Program-made: the position numbers and the translations under genes
Assembly: GCF_015694425.1 (NCBI RefSeq)
Contig: NZ_JADQDN010000002.1
Coordinates: 310,001 to 374,000 of the forward strand
Origin: Microvirga terrestris
GTDB taxonomy: Bacteria > Pseudomonadota > Alphaproteobacteria > Rhizobiales > Beijerinckiaceae
Direction of reading: 5' to 3'
Length of the DNA: 64,000 nucleotides
Shown: in pieces, positions 29,543 through 37,064 of the stretch
Layout of the letters: each line of letters starts with the position of its first letter
Position numbering within the stretch: position 1 is the first letter of the stretch
The notes under the pieces: model-generated
The model's input: the letters and a program-made list of their open reading frames with translations, nothing else
The model's database searches: none
What the model was told of the DNA's origin: nothing

Positions 29543-30358
29543 CTAGCCGGCCACCCGCCCCTTCGCCGCCCAGGCCCGCACGGCCAGGAGGATCTCACCG
29601 TCCGGCCCCGTGGGCAGCCGGGTGCGGAGCCGCTCGCGCAGCTCTTCCCGGGCCTCCTCAGGGAGCGACATGCAGTATTTGGGCGCCGAGCCGGTGCCGC
29701 CGAGGAAGGGCGTCCAGTAATCGTCGAAGCTCTCGAACGCGGCCGTGATATCGATGGCCTGCACCTCCACGCTCTCGAGGCCGGCGTCGGCGAACAGCGC
29801 CCGCAGCGGGCCGGGCCGGCAGACCGGCGCCTTTACCCCGTCGTCGAAGTCCAGCGCCCGCGGGTCGAGGGCTGCCGCCACGTCGAAGAAATGGCGCATG
29901 ATCTGCATGTGCCCGGCATAATCCCACACATAGAGCCCGACCGTTCCGCCCGGCCGCACCACGCGGACCATTTCGGCGAGCGCCGCCGCCTTGTCGGGCA
30001 GGAAGTTCAGCACGAGCCCCGAGACCGCGAGATCGAATTCATCGTCCGCCTCCGGCAGGGCCAGCGCATCCCCTTGCGCGAACGTCGCCCGCGGATCGGA
30101 TACCCGCGCCCGCGCCAGCTCGAGAAAGCCCGGCGCGCTGTCGATCCCGACGATGCGTTGAGGCCCAGCCCCCTCCAGCAATGCGGCGGTCAGGATCCCT
30201 GTGCCGCAGCCGATATCGACGCAGTCCCCGCCAGCCCCCGCCCCGAGCCACTCCACGAAGCGAGGCGCGACGAGCCGGCTCCAGCGGCCCATATAGCGCT
30301 CATAGGCGTCTCCCGCGCCCCACAGACCCGGCTCGATCGGCATCGGACAAATCTCCAC
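29543..30358 (-). CDS. Class I SAM-dependent methyltransferase
   Basis: This 271-residue methyltransferase has a Rossmann core: motif I VDIGCGTGILTAAL (about residue 47), acidic residue IVGIDSAP, motif II region AQGDALALPEADDEFDLAVS and LVLNFLPDKAAALAEMVRVVRPGG. It resembles the UbiE/Methyltransf_11 group. The substrate is unknown. The start may be 30358 or the internal methionine at 30343. It is a single gene divergent from the HTH protein at 30499. Confidence 0.87.
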   Translation of the reverse strand: MEICPMPIEPGLWGAGDAYERYMGRWSRLVAPRFVEWLGAGAGGDCVDIGCGTGILTAALLEGAGPQRIVGIDSAPGFLELARARVSDPRATFAQGDALALPEADDEFDLAVSGLVLNFLPDKAAALAEMVRVVRPGGTVGLYVWDYAGHMQIMRHFFDVAAALDPRALDFDDGVKAPVCRPGPLRALFADAGLESVEVQAIDITAAFESFDDYWTPFLGGTGSAPKYCMSLPEEAREELRERLRTRLPTGPDGEILLAVRAWAAKGRVAG

Positions 30359-30451
30359 GCCCCTGCCGGAGTGTACGGCGCAGGCTCAAGCGCGGCAATG
30401 CATTCACCCAAGCGGCGCCAACCTTGACGGTTTCTCTGTGAACATTATCTT

Positions 30452-30466
30452 GTTCTTGTTTTGTAC
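30452..30466 (+). promoter_or_regulatory. LexA-like (SOS) box with one mismatch
   Basis: GTTC-TTGTTTT-GTAC differs at one base from the alphaproteobacterial LexA consensus GTTC-N7-GTTC. It has the same T-rich spacer as the perfect site at 36527. A GAAC half-site lies 8 nt upstream. It stands 33 nt before the HTH protein start, in promoter position. Confidence 0.45.
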
Positions 30467-30498
30467 TCATTTGCGAAGAACCGGAAGGATCGATCCCC

Positions 30499-31110
30499 AT
30501 GACCCCCAGCGACCCTGCCTCTCCTTCCGCAGCCTCTTCTGCCCAAGTCCCCTCGGCCCCTTCCACCCTGCGGGACAAGCTCCCTCCTGAGCGGATCGCG
30601 GAGCTGCGGGAATGGGTGGAGGGCTCCACCCTCTCCTTCAAGCGCCTCGGGGAGGCGCTCGGCGTCTCGGCCTCCACCCTGTCGCGCTATGCCACGGAAG
30701 GCGGCTGGCGGCGTCCGCCCGGCGCGGCGGCGCCCACCCGCAGCGCGAAGCTCAAGCCGGAGCGCCGGCGCAAAGCGCCCCCCTCCGTGACAGGCGAGCG
30801 GCGCCAGGAACTCACGGACAAACTCTGGCGCCTCGCCGAACGCCACGCGGAGGAGCTGGAGCACCAGCCCATCGCCCACGCCCAGCGCGCCCTCCAGCCG
30901 CTCGCCCGCCTCACCCGGACGCTGGGCGAGATGGACAAGCACGCCCGCCCGCCCCTGCCCCCAGGGCAATACGAGATCGACAACCAGCCCCGCCGCAGTC
31001 TGCACGAGCTGCGCGACGAACTCGTGGCCCATCTGGAGCGCATCGAGCGCGAGGAGAAGGAGTATGACGAGCGCTATCGATGGACGTTCGAGAATGGCGC
31101 CGGGATTTGA
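30499..31110 (+). CDS. Helix-turn-helix protein of unknown function
   Basis: This 203-residue protein has a Pro/Ser-rich head, then a helix-turn-helix (about residues 42-66, FKRLGEALGVSASTLSRYATEGGW) of the sort seen in phage terminase small subunits and Mu-like DNA-binding proteins. A basic linker and a long charged helical C-terminus follow (HELRDELVAHLERIEREE). The last 49 codons are duplicated as a frameshifted copy at 32046-32193. The LexA-like box upstream suggests DNA-damage control. I do not recognise a named family. Confidence 0.65.
   Translation: MTPSDPASPSAASSAQVPSAPSTLRDKLPPERIAELREWVEGSTLSFKRLGEALGVSASTLSRYATEGGWRRPPGAAAPTRSAKLKPERRRKAPPSVTGERRQELTDKLWRLAERHAEELEHQPIAHAQRALQPLARLTRTLGEMDKHARPPLPPGQYEIDNQPRRSLHELRDELVAHLERIEREEKEYDERYRWTFENGAGI
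30962..31110 (+). repeat. 149-bp direct repeat, copy 1 (inside the HTH gene)
   Basis: From CAGGGCAATACGAG to the stop of the HTH gene, this segment is about 90% identical to 32046-32193. The two copies flank the DUF6766 gene. Confidence 0.85.
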
Positions 31111-31346
31111 TGCAAACAGGACCAAGGTCCCGCAGGAGACCATGAAGAGACCTGTCCGCATGACGATCAAACGTCCGCTTTCGACCCGAAGCGGTTCTTT
31201 CGAAGAACCTCTTCTGGCGGCCGACCCTGTGGACCGGTATGGCCACAGCCCCTCAGGCTGGCTCCCACCGCGAAGACAGAGCGAAACCAACATTCCTATT
31301 CCTGCGTTGCCCAACCGTAGCCGTTCGAGTGGTTGAGGTAAGGCGT

Positions 31347-32009
31347 ATGCGGCAGTTTCTGCGTGACAATGGATTATCAATAGCCCTGTTGAGCCTGTTC
31401 CTGATTTCCCTGGTCGGCCAAGCGCTCGCTGGATGGAGGGCGCAAGCCGAGGAACTGCGCCTGCACGAGCTCCCGGCCATCGGCTTCACAGACTACCTGG
31501 CCAGCGGCCACTTCATCTCAGCCGTGTTCGAGAACTGGGAGAGCGAGTTCCTCCAGATGGCCGCCTACGTGGTGCTGACCATCTTCCTGTTCCAGAAAGG
31601 CGCCTCAGAATCCAAGAAGCCGGATGAGCCGAACCCCGAGGATGAGTCGCCATCCGCCAGGCGCAGCGATCCGGACGCGCCTTGGCCCGTGCATCGTGGC
31701 GGCCTGCTGCTGAAGCTCTATTCGCACTCCCTCAGCATCGCGCTGGTCACGCTCTTTCTCGCCTCCTTCTGGCTCCATCTGGTCGGGAGCACACGGCGGA
31801 TGAACGAGGAGGCCCTCATGCATCATCAGCCGACGCAGACCATGGTCGAGACACTTGGAGATCCGGGGTTCTGGTACGAGAGCTTCCAGAACTGGCAGAG
31901 CGAGTTCCTGTCGATCGCCGTGCTGCTTGTGCTCGGCATCTACTTGCGGGAGCGCGGATCACCGGAGTCCAAGCCCGTGGCCGCGCCACACACTGCAACC
32001 GGGCACTGA
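31347..32009 (+). CDS. DUF6766 family membrane protein
   Basis: The 220-residue protein has two similar halves. Each has a membrane helix followed by a loop and a second helix (about residues 8-28, 68-85, 128-150, 190-205), with matching FENWESEFLQMAAYVVLTIFL and FQNWQSEFLSIAVLLVLGIYL segments. This suggests internal duplication. DUF6766 proteins have no known function. The start at 31347 has GAGG upstream. The gene sits between two copies of a 149-bp repeat, so it may have arrived by insertion or segmental duplication. Confidence 0.8.
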   Translation: MRQFLRDNGLSIALLSLFLISLVGQALAGWRAQAEELRLHELPAIGFTDYLASGHFISAVFENWESEFLQMAAYVVLTIFLFQKGASESKKPDEPNPEDESPSARRSDPDAPWPVHRGGLLLKLYSHSLSIALVTLFLASFWLHLVGSTRRMNEEALMHHQPTQTMVETLGDPGFWYESFQNWQSEFLSIAVLLVLGIYLRERGSPESKPVAAPHTATGH

Positions 32010-32045
32010 ACCGGCGGCTCAGGACAACCGAGCCGGCTCTGCCGT

Positions 32046-32193
32046 CAGGGCAATACGAGATCGACAACCAGCCCCGCCGCAGCCTCCACGAGCTGCGCGA
32101 CGAACTCGTGGCCCATCTGGAGCACTCGAGCGCGAGGAGCGCGAGTATGATGAGCGCTATCGGTGGACGTTTGAGAATGGGGCGGGGATTTAG
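32046..32193 (+). pseudogene. Frameshifted copy of the HTH gene 3' end
   Basis: This is the second copy of the 149-bp repeat at 30962-31110. One base is lost near 32126 (GAGCGCATCGAG has become GAGCACTCGAG), so the reading frame breaks in the middle. The helix-turn-helix part is missing. It ends with the same ENGAGI codons and a TAG stop. No start or ribosome site is present. Confidence 0.85.
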
Positions 32194-32277
32194 AGATCAA
32201 TAGGAACTAGCCCGGTTGTTCGCCGAACCATGCTACGGAGTGCAATGCGCCAAAGAGGCAAGGCGCTCCATGCCACA

Positions 32278-33147
32278 TCAGTCAGGCTCCGGGAGCCCGT
32301 ATTTCTTCAAATCATCCGCGCTTATCTGACTGGCGTCGGATAGGCGATAATGGCGCTCACGAACGATGGACACGTCATTGCCGTCGAAGTTCAACTCGAA
32401 CATTGCGATTATATCGTTGGGCATGAACTGAGCCGAAACTGGGCGTGGAATGCAACGGGCGTACTTCGGCTGTGACGCGCAGAAGACTGTGTCCTGAATT
32501 GTCTGAATGACGCCGAGAACGTCTTTCCCACTTTTGGCTTGGACTGGCACGATGTATTGTGCCCCGCGCGCATCGACGCCGACGTACAACTCGTCGATCT
32601 CGATCTGACCGTAATTCGCGATTTTCGTCCGGAGATGGTTTTGCAAAGAGTACGCGGTAATTCCGAGGAAAATATCGATGAGCCGGTTGTATCGAATCTT
32701 GGCGAGAAGGGCTTGCTCGTCCGTCAAAGCATACTGAGCGATAATCTCCGGCGTTGCGTCCGGTATTTTCCGAACAAGTAGCCCTTTCGATGGGTAGATG
32801 TATGCAAGGTCGCTTAAACGAAAGCGATACCGTGCATCGCCTGCCCCGAGAATTAGCCAATGTTTCCCTTCCGGCTGCGTGTCTAAGATCTCCTGCGGGA
32901 GCCGATTGCGGTACCGGAACGAGTAGATCACATCCCCAAGATTCTTAGGCGGCTCAAATTCTAGACTTGCGGCGCTCCGTGCAATCTCCTCTCGCCCAAA
33001 TTCGAACTCGGTTGCACCAGGGGTATAGAATCGATCAAATATATCCCTAATAATCCGCTTGTATTTTGCTTCGGCTTTTGGCGATGTCGTCGATGACTCC
33101 TGGCCAGCTGGCTCTTGGACCGCCGTAGATCCATCGGGCTTAGGCAC
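32278..33147 (-). CDS. Putative type II restriction endonuclease (PD-(D/E)xK-like)
   Basis: The 289-residue protein starts at GTG 33147, 6 nt after a GGAGG inside the methyltransferase 3' end, so the two genes overlap by 8 nt and are co-translated. No named family is recognised. A candidate nuclease core is IEIDELYVGVD ... YIVPVQAKSGKD (about residues 192-218), with acidic residues on one strand and a QAK variant of ExK on the next. The position after an m5C methyltransferase and Vsr points to the cognate restriction enzyme. Base composition is visibly less GC-rich than its neighbours, a sign of transfer. Confidence 0.65.
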   Translation of the reverse strand: MPKPDGSTAVQEPAGQESSTTSPKAEAKYKRIIRDIFDRFYTPGATEFEFGREEIARSAASLEFEPPKNLGDVIYSFRYRNRLPQEILDTQPEGKHWLILGAGDARYRFRLSDLAYIYPSKGLLVRKIPDATPEIIAQYALTDEQALLAKIRYNRLIDIFLGITAYSLQNHLRTKIANYGQIEIDELYVGVDARGAQYIVPVQAKSGKDVLGVIQTIQDTVFCASQPKYARCIPRPVSAQFMPNDIIAMFELNFDGNDVSIVRERHYRLSDASQISADDLKKYGLPEPD

Positions 33148-34480
33148 CTGCTGCCTCCAGCGCTGCAAGACGGGCAGCTTCGGTCTCGTGCTGCTTGCGT
33201 TTCCGAGCACCGCTTTTCCGATCACGCCGTGATGCTGGCGGTTTAACTTCGAAATGGCGTGCTGCCTCACTGAGATCCATATAGAGCAACGCTTCGTCAC
33301 CTAATAGCAACGAGCCACGTGGACGAGAAGGCGTGTATCCAAGCGCGCATACGACAGTTGCGGCTACTGCGCGTGCAAGGGGAGGAGGAACCGCATTTCC
33401 GATCTGCCGAGCCCCATGCCATTTCGTTGCATGAAGGCGAAACCAATCTGGAAAACCGTGGAGGCGTGCCATCTCTCTCACGGTAATGCATCGAGGATAC
33501 TGATAATGAATTGGGCGCGGGCTAGTGAATGCTCCGCGAGTTCCGTCAGTTCCGGCCCTGAGAGTGTTCGATAGACCGTTCGGCGAAAGCTTATAGAAGC
33601 GTGAGATCGGTTCGACCGCTCCCGGTTGGGTTTCGGCAAACCTTCGTTGTGAGATGCCCGTGTGTTCGGTACGCCAGCTGGACGTGAGCATAGCGGGGTT
33701 CCACCGCCGTACGTAGCCCAGATGCCATGCCTCGTTCGACAGGCATCTCATTTCACGTGCGTACGCGCTTGACACGCCGTAGTCGTCGAGCAGTACGGAA
33801 TCGGTAGTGTTGAGGTCCTCGATGAGGTCCACGTTCGGTAAATCTCCGAGGGCCTCCTCGCAGGTCGGCCCTACCGGCAGGTCCAAGGATACATCGAGAT
33901 CGTCGGCAGCATGAGTGGTAGGCATCGGGTATTCCGGAAGGGGAAGTCCCTTTCGGGCCCCGAGTAGGAACAGTCGCTCCCTATGCTGCGGGACACCGTA
34001 TTCGGCAGCATCGAGGACTTGCCAGGGAATTCGTACGGAATAGCCTACGTCATCGAGTGCAGATACAAGCTCATCTAGAAATTTACGATGGGTGCCGACC
34101 GTGAGGCCCTTAACGTTCTCGAATACGAAATATTTTGGGTCCAATTCCGCAACGAGACGCACGAATTCGAGAACGAGCCGATTGCGTGGGTCGTCCAAGA
34201 CGCGTTGCCCAATTAATGAGAAGCCCTGGCAAGGCGCACCACCGAAAACGCAATCGATTTCGGCATCGCCGAGCCCGGCGCGATCCCGGATATCACGTCC
34301 GGTCAAGCCGTCCGCGACCGACTGTGAAATGACGGTGCAGTTCGGGAAGTTGAACTTATGGACGGCACAATGAACTGGGTCGATCTCGACAGCTGCGCGT
34401 ACGTCGAATCCCGCCTGCTCAAAACCAAGGCTTAATCCGCCAGCGCCTGCGAAAAGGTCAATTCCGATTGGTCGTGTCAT
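33140..34480 (-). CDS. DNA (cytosine-5)-methyltransferase
   Basis: The 446-residue m5C methyltransferase has ordered motifs: I DLFAGAGGLSLGFEQAG (residues 8-24), IV GGAPCQGFSLIGQR with the catalytic Cys, VI ENVKG, VIII QHRERLFLLG, and IX/X RQIGNAVPPPLARAV. The target-recognition region lies about residues 190-330. A basic 60-residue tail (RRDRKSGARKRKQ) is unusual. It lies 33 nt downstream of vsr and overlaps the putative endonuclease gene. Together they form a restriction-modification-repair cassette. Confidence 0.95.
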   Translation of the reverse strand: MTRPIGIDLFAGAGGLSLGFEQAGFDVRAAVEIDPVHCAVHKFNFPNCTVISQSVADGLTGRDIRDRAGLGDAEIDCVFGGAPCQGFSLIGQRVLDDPRNRLVLEFVRLVAELDPKYFVFENVKGLTVGTHRKFLDELVSALDDVGYSVRIPWQVLDAAEYGVPQHRERLFLLGARKGLPLPEYPMPTTHAADDLDVSLDLPVGPTCEEALGDLPNVDLIEDLNTTDSVLLDDYGVSSAYAREMRCLSNEAWHLGYVRRWNPAMLTSSWRTEHTGISQRRFAETQPGAVEPISRFYKLSPNGLSNTLRAGTDGTRGAFTSPRPIHYQYPRCITVREMARLHGFPDWFRLHATKWHGARQIGNAVPPPLARAVAATVVCALGYTPSRPRGSLLLGDEALLYMDLSEAARHFEVKPPASRRDRKSGARKRKQHETEAARLAALEAAGA

Positions 34481-34513
34481 TCTTCAGCTTTGCTCCCGCC
34501 GCTGAGCTTAACG

Positions 34514-34942
34514 CTAAACGGGAGCCCCTGCTCCGGGCGGACCGAGGAAATCCACAAGCGCTTTAGCGACGGCATCGCGATCCTTCGTCTCACATTGCCA
34601 GAGAGTCAATGTATCCCACCCCATGGCCTCCATAGCGGCAACGGCGCCTAGGTCACGCTCCTTGTTCCTTGAGATCTTCGGAATCCAGAATTCTGGTCGT
34701 GACTTAGGCAGTTTTCCTTTGGAACATCTATGACCATGCCAGAAGCAGCCATGGACGTAGATGGCCTTCTTTCTGCTGGGGAAAACTAGATCGGGGGTGC
34801 CGGGAAGGTCTCGCCGATGAACTCGAAAGCGATAGCCGAGCCTATGTGCGATCCGCCGTACTATCATTTCAGGTCCGGTGTTCTTGCTCCGGACTGACTG
34901 CATAATATGACGACGTTGCTCAGGTGTTCGGGTATCGACCAT
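34514..34942 (-). CDS. vsr: Very short patch repair endonuclease Vsr
   Basis: This 142-residue nuclease nicks next to the T of T:G mismatches created when methylated cytosines deaminate, so it protects the sites of the adjacent methyltransferase. Family motifs are seen: RSKNTGPEMIVRRIAHRLGYRFR, LPGTPDLVFP with the catalytic Asp, YVHGCFWHGHRCSKGKLPKSRPEFW with zinc and active-site His/Cys, and NKERDLGAV. The start at 34942 (MVDTRTPEQR) is preferred; an ATG four codons earlier is possible. It is the first gene of the cassette. Confidence 0.94.
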   Translation of the reverse strand: MVDTRTPEQRRHIMQSVRSKNTGPEMIVRRIAHRLGYRFRVHRRDLPGTPDLVFPSRKKAIYVHGCFWHGHRCSKGKLPKSRPEFWIPKISRNKERDLGAVAAMEAMGWDTLTLWQCETKDRDAVAKALVDFLGPPGAGAPV

Positions 34943-35240
34943 GCCCCTGCCCATTAGAAACTCTACCCGGATTCTGGGGGAGGTTCGTCGATTGGGAAGA
35001 TATCAATGGAAGGCTAAGAGCTGGGCCGCCCACCATTCCTGATCCCGAGGGCACGATCTCCCCAACGCGGATCGGTCCTGGGAGAAAGCCCAGAGCCCCT
35101 CGTGCGAGGTTCACCTTTGACCTACTATGATCATCCGCCCGGCCTTCCGCTGGTCGATACTGCAACGGCGTTCAAGCGGATCGACCCATGCGAAGGTCCC
35201 GGCTCAAGCCGCGCTCTTCACCTCATCGCGTCAACGCGCG
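34943..35240. other. Intergenic region with no recognised gene
   Basis: About 300 bp between vsr and the DUF883-like gene. Short open frames on both strands lack ribosome sites and any recognisable protein. The vsr promoter should lie within the first 100 bp. I see no repeat or RNA here. Confidence 0.5.
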
Positions 35241-35831
35241 TCAGGGCTTCTGCCTGTCGCGGTGGGGTGCGTATCCGCGCCCTGTTCGGCCGTAATCCGG
35301 CACGTCCGACTCCCGGCTTCTCCTCTCGCCGTGGATGAGCCAGGCGAGGGCGTATCCGGCGGCTGCCGCCATGAACAGCGCGAGCAAGGGGTTTCCTGTC
35401 ACCTGCTGCGTCACGGCCCGCTGACCCTGGCGGATGTAGCGCTCCGCCTCCGGATAGCGCTCGCGCGCCTGCTGGGCGTAGTGCTCGCCGCGCTCGTACA
35501 CGTCGCGGGCGACGCCTGACGCCTGGTCCGAGACCTCGTGCAGGGCGTCCCGCACTTGGTTCAGAACATGCTCGGTCGAGCCCTGCGGTGGATCGCCGGG
35601 CCGGCCGCCCGTTGCCGCGCCGCGGGGTTCCCGCTCGGGCTCGGGGCCTTTGGTGACGGTCACGGAGACCGGATCGCTCGTGGGGAAGGTCTCCTCGATG
35701 GCGTGGTCGAGCCTCGCATCCAAGTTCTCCTGCGAATTCTCGGCGATATCGTTGTCCAGTGGCTGCTGTGCAGATCTGTTCCCTTGCCTTTCAGGGGCGG
35801 ATGGGCTGCCGGCATGAGGAGGGTTCGCCAT
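35241..35831 (-). CDS. DUF883/ElaB-like membrane-anchored stress protein
   Basis: The 196-residue protein has a polar head with the motif LDHAIEETFPTSDPVSVT, common in rhizobial stress proteins. A helical region (about 85-140) resembles ElaB/YqjD/DUF883 proteins. One membrane helix follows (about 147-165, NPLLALFMAAAAGYALAWLI), then an Arg-rich tail. ElaB-type proteins anchor ribosomes or membranes in stationary phase in E. coli; the same role here is only inferred. A consensus EcfG promoter lies 53 bp upstream, making this a likely general-stress gene. Confidence 0.72.
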   Translation of the reverse strand: MANPPHAGSPSAPERQGNRSAQQPLDNDIAENSQENLDARLDHAIEETFPTSDPVSVTVTKGPEPEREPRGAATGGRPGDPPQGSTEHVLNQVRDALHEVSDQASGVARDVYERGEHYAQQARERYPEAERYIRQGQRAVTQQVTGNPLLALFMAAAAGYALAWLIHGERRSRESDVPDYGRTGRGYAPHRDRQKP

Positions 35832-35883
35832 TTGAGTTCTCCAGGGCGCTTCGGGTGGGTCCGTCGCTAACCGTCCTCCTTGT

Positions 35884-35909
35884 AACGCCAGGGCTGCATA
35901 GGCTGTTCC
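35884..35909 (-). promoter_or_regulatory. EcfG (general stress sigma factor) promoter, consensus match
   Basis: On the minus strand GGAAC (35909-35905), a 17-nt spacer and CGTT (35887-35884) match the alphaproteobacterial EcfG consensus GGAAC-N16/17-CGTT exactly. It lies 53 nt upstream of the DUF883-like gene start. The sigma factor itself is encoded at 54,178-54,735. Confidence 0.7.
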
Positions 35910-36046
35910 GGCATCGCTCGATCCGTGCAGGCAGCCTCAGCCGAACGCGGCGCCCGACCGGCGGGCTTACGGCCGGGATCGGCGTTGACCTGTCCCCTTG
36001 TCAGTGCCATGTAAACGCAACGTCCATCAGGGAAGGAATGAAATCC

Positions 36047-36184
36047 ATGGCCGGCAAAGCGCGCACCAGACCCTCGTTCAAGAAGAATACCCGCCGCTAC
36101 AAGGCGGTGGTCGCCCCGGCCAAAATGGTCGAAGGGCAGAGGAACCTCACGAAGAAGCGCCGCTACGCCAACCGCCACGGCTAG
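36047..36184 (+). CDS. Small, highly basic protein of unknown function
   Basis: This 45-residue protein opens MAGKARTRPSFKKNTRRYKA. About a third of its residues are Lys or Arg, as in ribosomal or nucleic-acid-binding peptides. The ATG at 36047 has GGAAGG about 9 nt upstream; another ATG three codons earlier sits too close to that site. No family is recognised. It lies alone between the stress protein and the umuD remnant. Confidence 0.55.
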   Translation: MAGKARTRPSFKKNTRRYKAVVAPAKMVEGQRNLTKKRRYANRHG

Positions 36185-36440
36185 CTGAGCGCCAGACACG
36201 GGAAGAACAGCGGGCCGCGCCCCGCTTCTTCAGGAACCGGGGCCATCGGCCACGCCTCGGGCTGCCCCTTCAACCCGGCTGCAACGGCAGGCCTTTCGGG
36301 AAGCGGGTTCCGGCGCGAACGGCCGTGACCTGGCCGATCCCGAGGGCCAGCCTCTGCGTGAGCGGATCAGGCTTGGGAGGCAGCGAAAGCTCATCGTTCT
36401 CCTTCCAATAACTCTAAGCCTTTGGATACATGTAAATAAG

Positions 36441-36463
36441 CCGCCTTATCGGCGGATATTTTG
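36441..36463 (+). terminator. Possible intrinsic terminator
   Basis: A 5-bp stem CCGCC/GGCGG with loop TTATC is followed by ATATTTTG. The stem is short and no gene ends close by on the plus strand, so the call is weak. It may insulate the SOS promoter that follows. Confidence 0.35.
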
Positions 36464-36526
36464 AGCCTCCCTTACGAAATTTGCATCCAGTCAACCCAAC
36501 CCGATTGACGCCGCCCAGGTCAATTT

Positions 36527-36541
36527 GTTCCTATTTTGTTC
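36527..36541 (+). promoter_or_regulatory. LexA (SOS) box, perfect consensus
   Basis: GTTC-CTATTTT-GTTC is an exact match to the alphaproteobacterial LexA operator GTTC-N7-GTTC. It stands 20 nt upstream of the GTG of the umuD remnant, where a repressor would block transcription. Confidence 0.8.
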
Positions 36542-36561
36542 TCAGATACAGGAGAGCGAAG

Positions 36562-36811
36562 GTGCTGGCAGGCGTCAGTGACAGCGGGACGGTAAGGGTT
36601 CCGGTGATCGGTCATGTTGTGTGCGCGGGCTTCCCCTCCCCGGCTCGGGACTATGTGGAACTTCCGCGCTGGATGGCGCCCCATCCGGCCGTTAGGTTTA
36701 TCTTCAATCAAGGTCGGCGGCCACTCGATGATCAAGGCGCGGATATTCTCCAGCGATCTGCTCATCGGCCACGGCAATGAAGTAACATCAAGTATCGGAT
36801 TGCTCGATTAA
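36562..36811 (+). pseudogene. umuD-like S24 peptidase remnant (frameshifted, truncated)
   Basis: From GTG 36562, preceded by GGAG, the first frame encodes VRVPVIGHVVCAGFPSPARDYVE and a HPAVRF segment. These match the UmuD N-terminus, including the A/C-G cleavage region. The homology then moves to the next frame, which reads IKVGGHSMIKARIFSSDLLI. This corresponds to the UmuD catalytic-serine block (SGDSM...AGI..GDLL). The frameshift lies around 36,690-36,710. The C-terminal half with the catalytic lysine is absent, and no umuC follows. The gene is dead but its LexA box is intact. Confidence 0.75.
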
Positions 36812-37064
36812 CGACAACGTGAACATGATCTATGTCAAACCAAGTTGTCGTTGACTCGGCATAGGATTAAAGGAACAATCGTTACGATGACGTCTGTGGC
36901 GGGTTGAGCAACGAAACCGAAACCGTTCGCTCAAAGGCATGATGCCGCCCCGCTACACCGGTGCAAATCCGGATTGTTACACAACAACATATTCATCGAA
37001 CATTTGCAGGCAGCGCGATAACACCGTTGCCGACCGATTTTTTAGCGACACCTGAGTTATCGTC

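Larger units (their letters stand above)
36185..37064. other. Degenerate region holding the umuD remnant
   Basis: In these 880 bp there is no intact gene. It contains a hairpin (36441-36455), a perfect LexA box (36527-36541) and a broken umuD (36562-36811). About 250 bp of AT-richer sequence before the TackOD1-like gene probably carries that operon's promoter. A minus-strand frame at 36,410-36,270 reads protein-like (NDELSLPPKPDPLTQRLA) but has no in-frame start. Confidence 0.6.

Noticed and set aside
34920..35165. 81-codon minus-strand frame upstream of vsr
   Set aside because: Overlaps the vsr start and lacks a ribosome site or family signal.
36270..36410. Minus-strand frame reading NDELSLPPKPDPLTQRLA
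   Set aside because: Protein-like but only about 46 codons with no in-frame start; the ATG with a good ribosome site is in another frame that gives an unconvincing peptide.
36950..36980. tRNA T-arm-like CCGG-TGCAAAT-CCGG
   Set aside because: No acceptor, D or anticodon arm can be drawn around it; probably chance or a tiny remnant.
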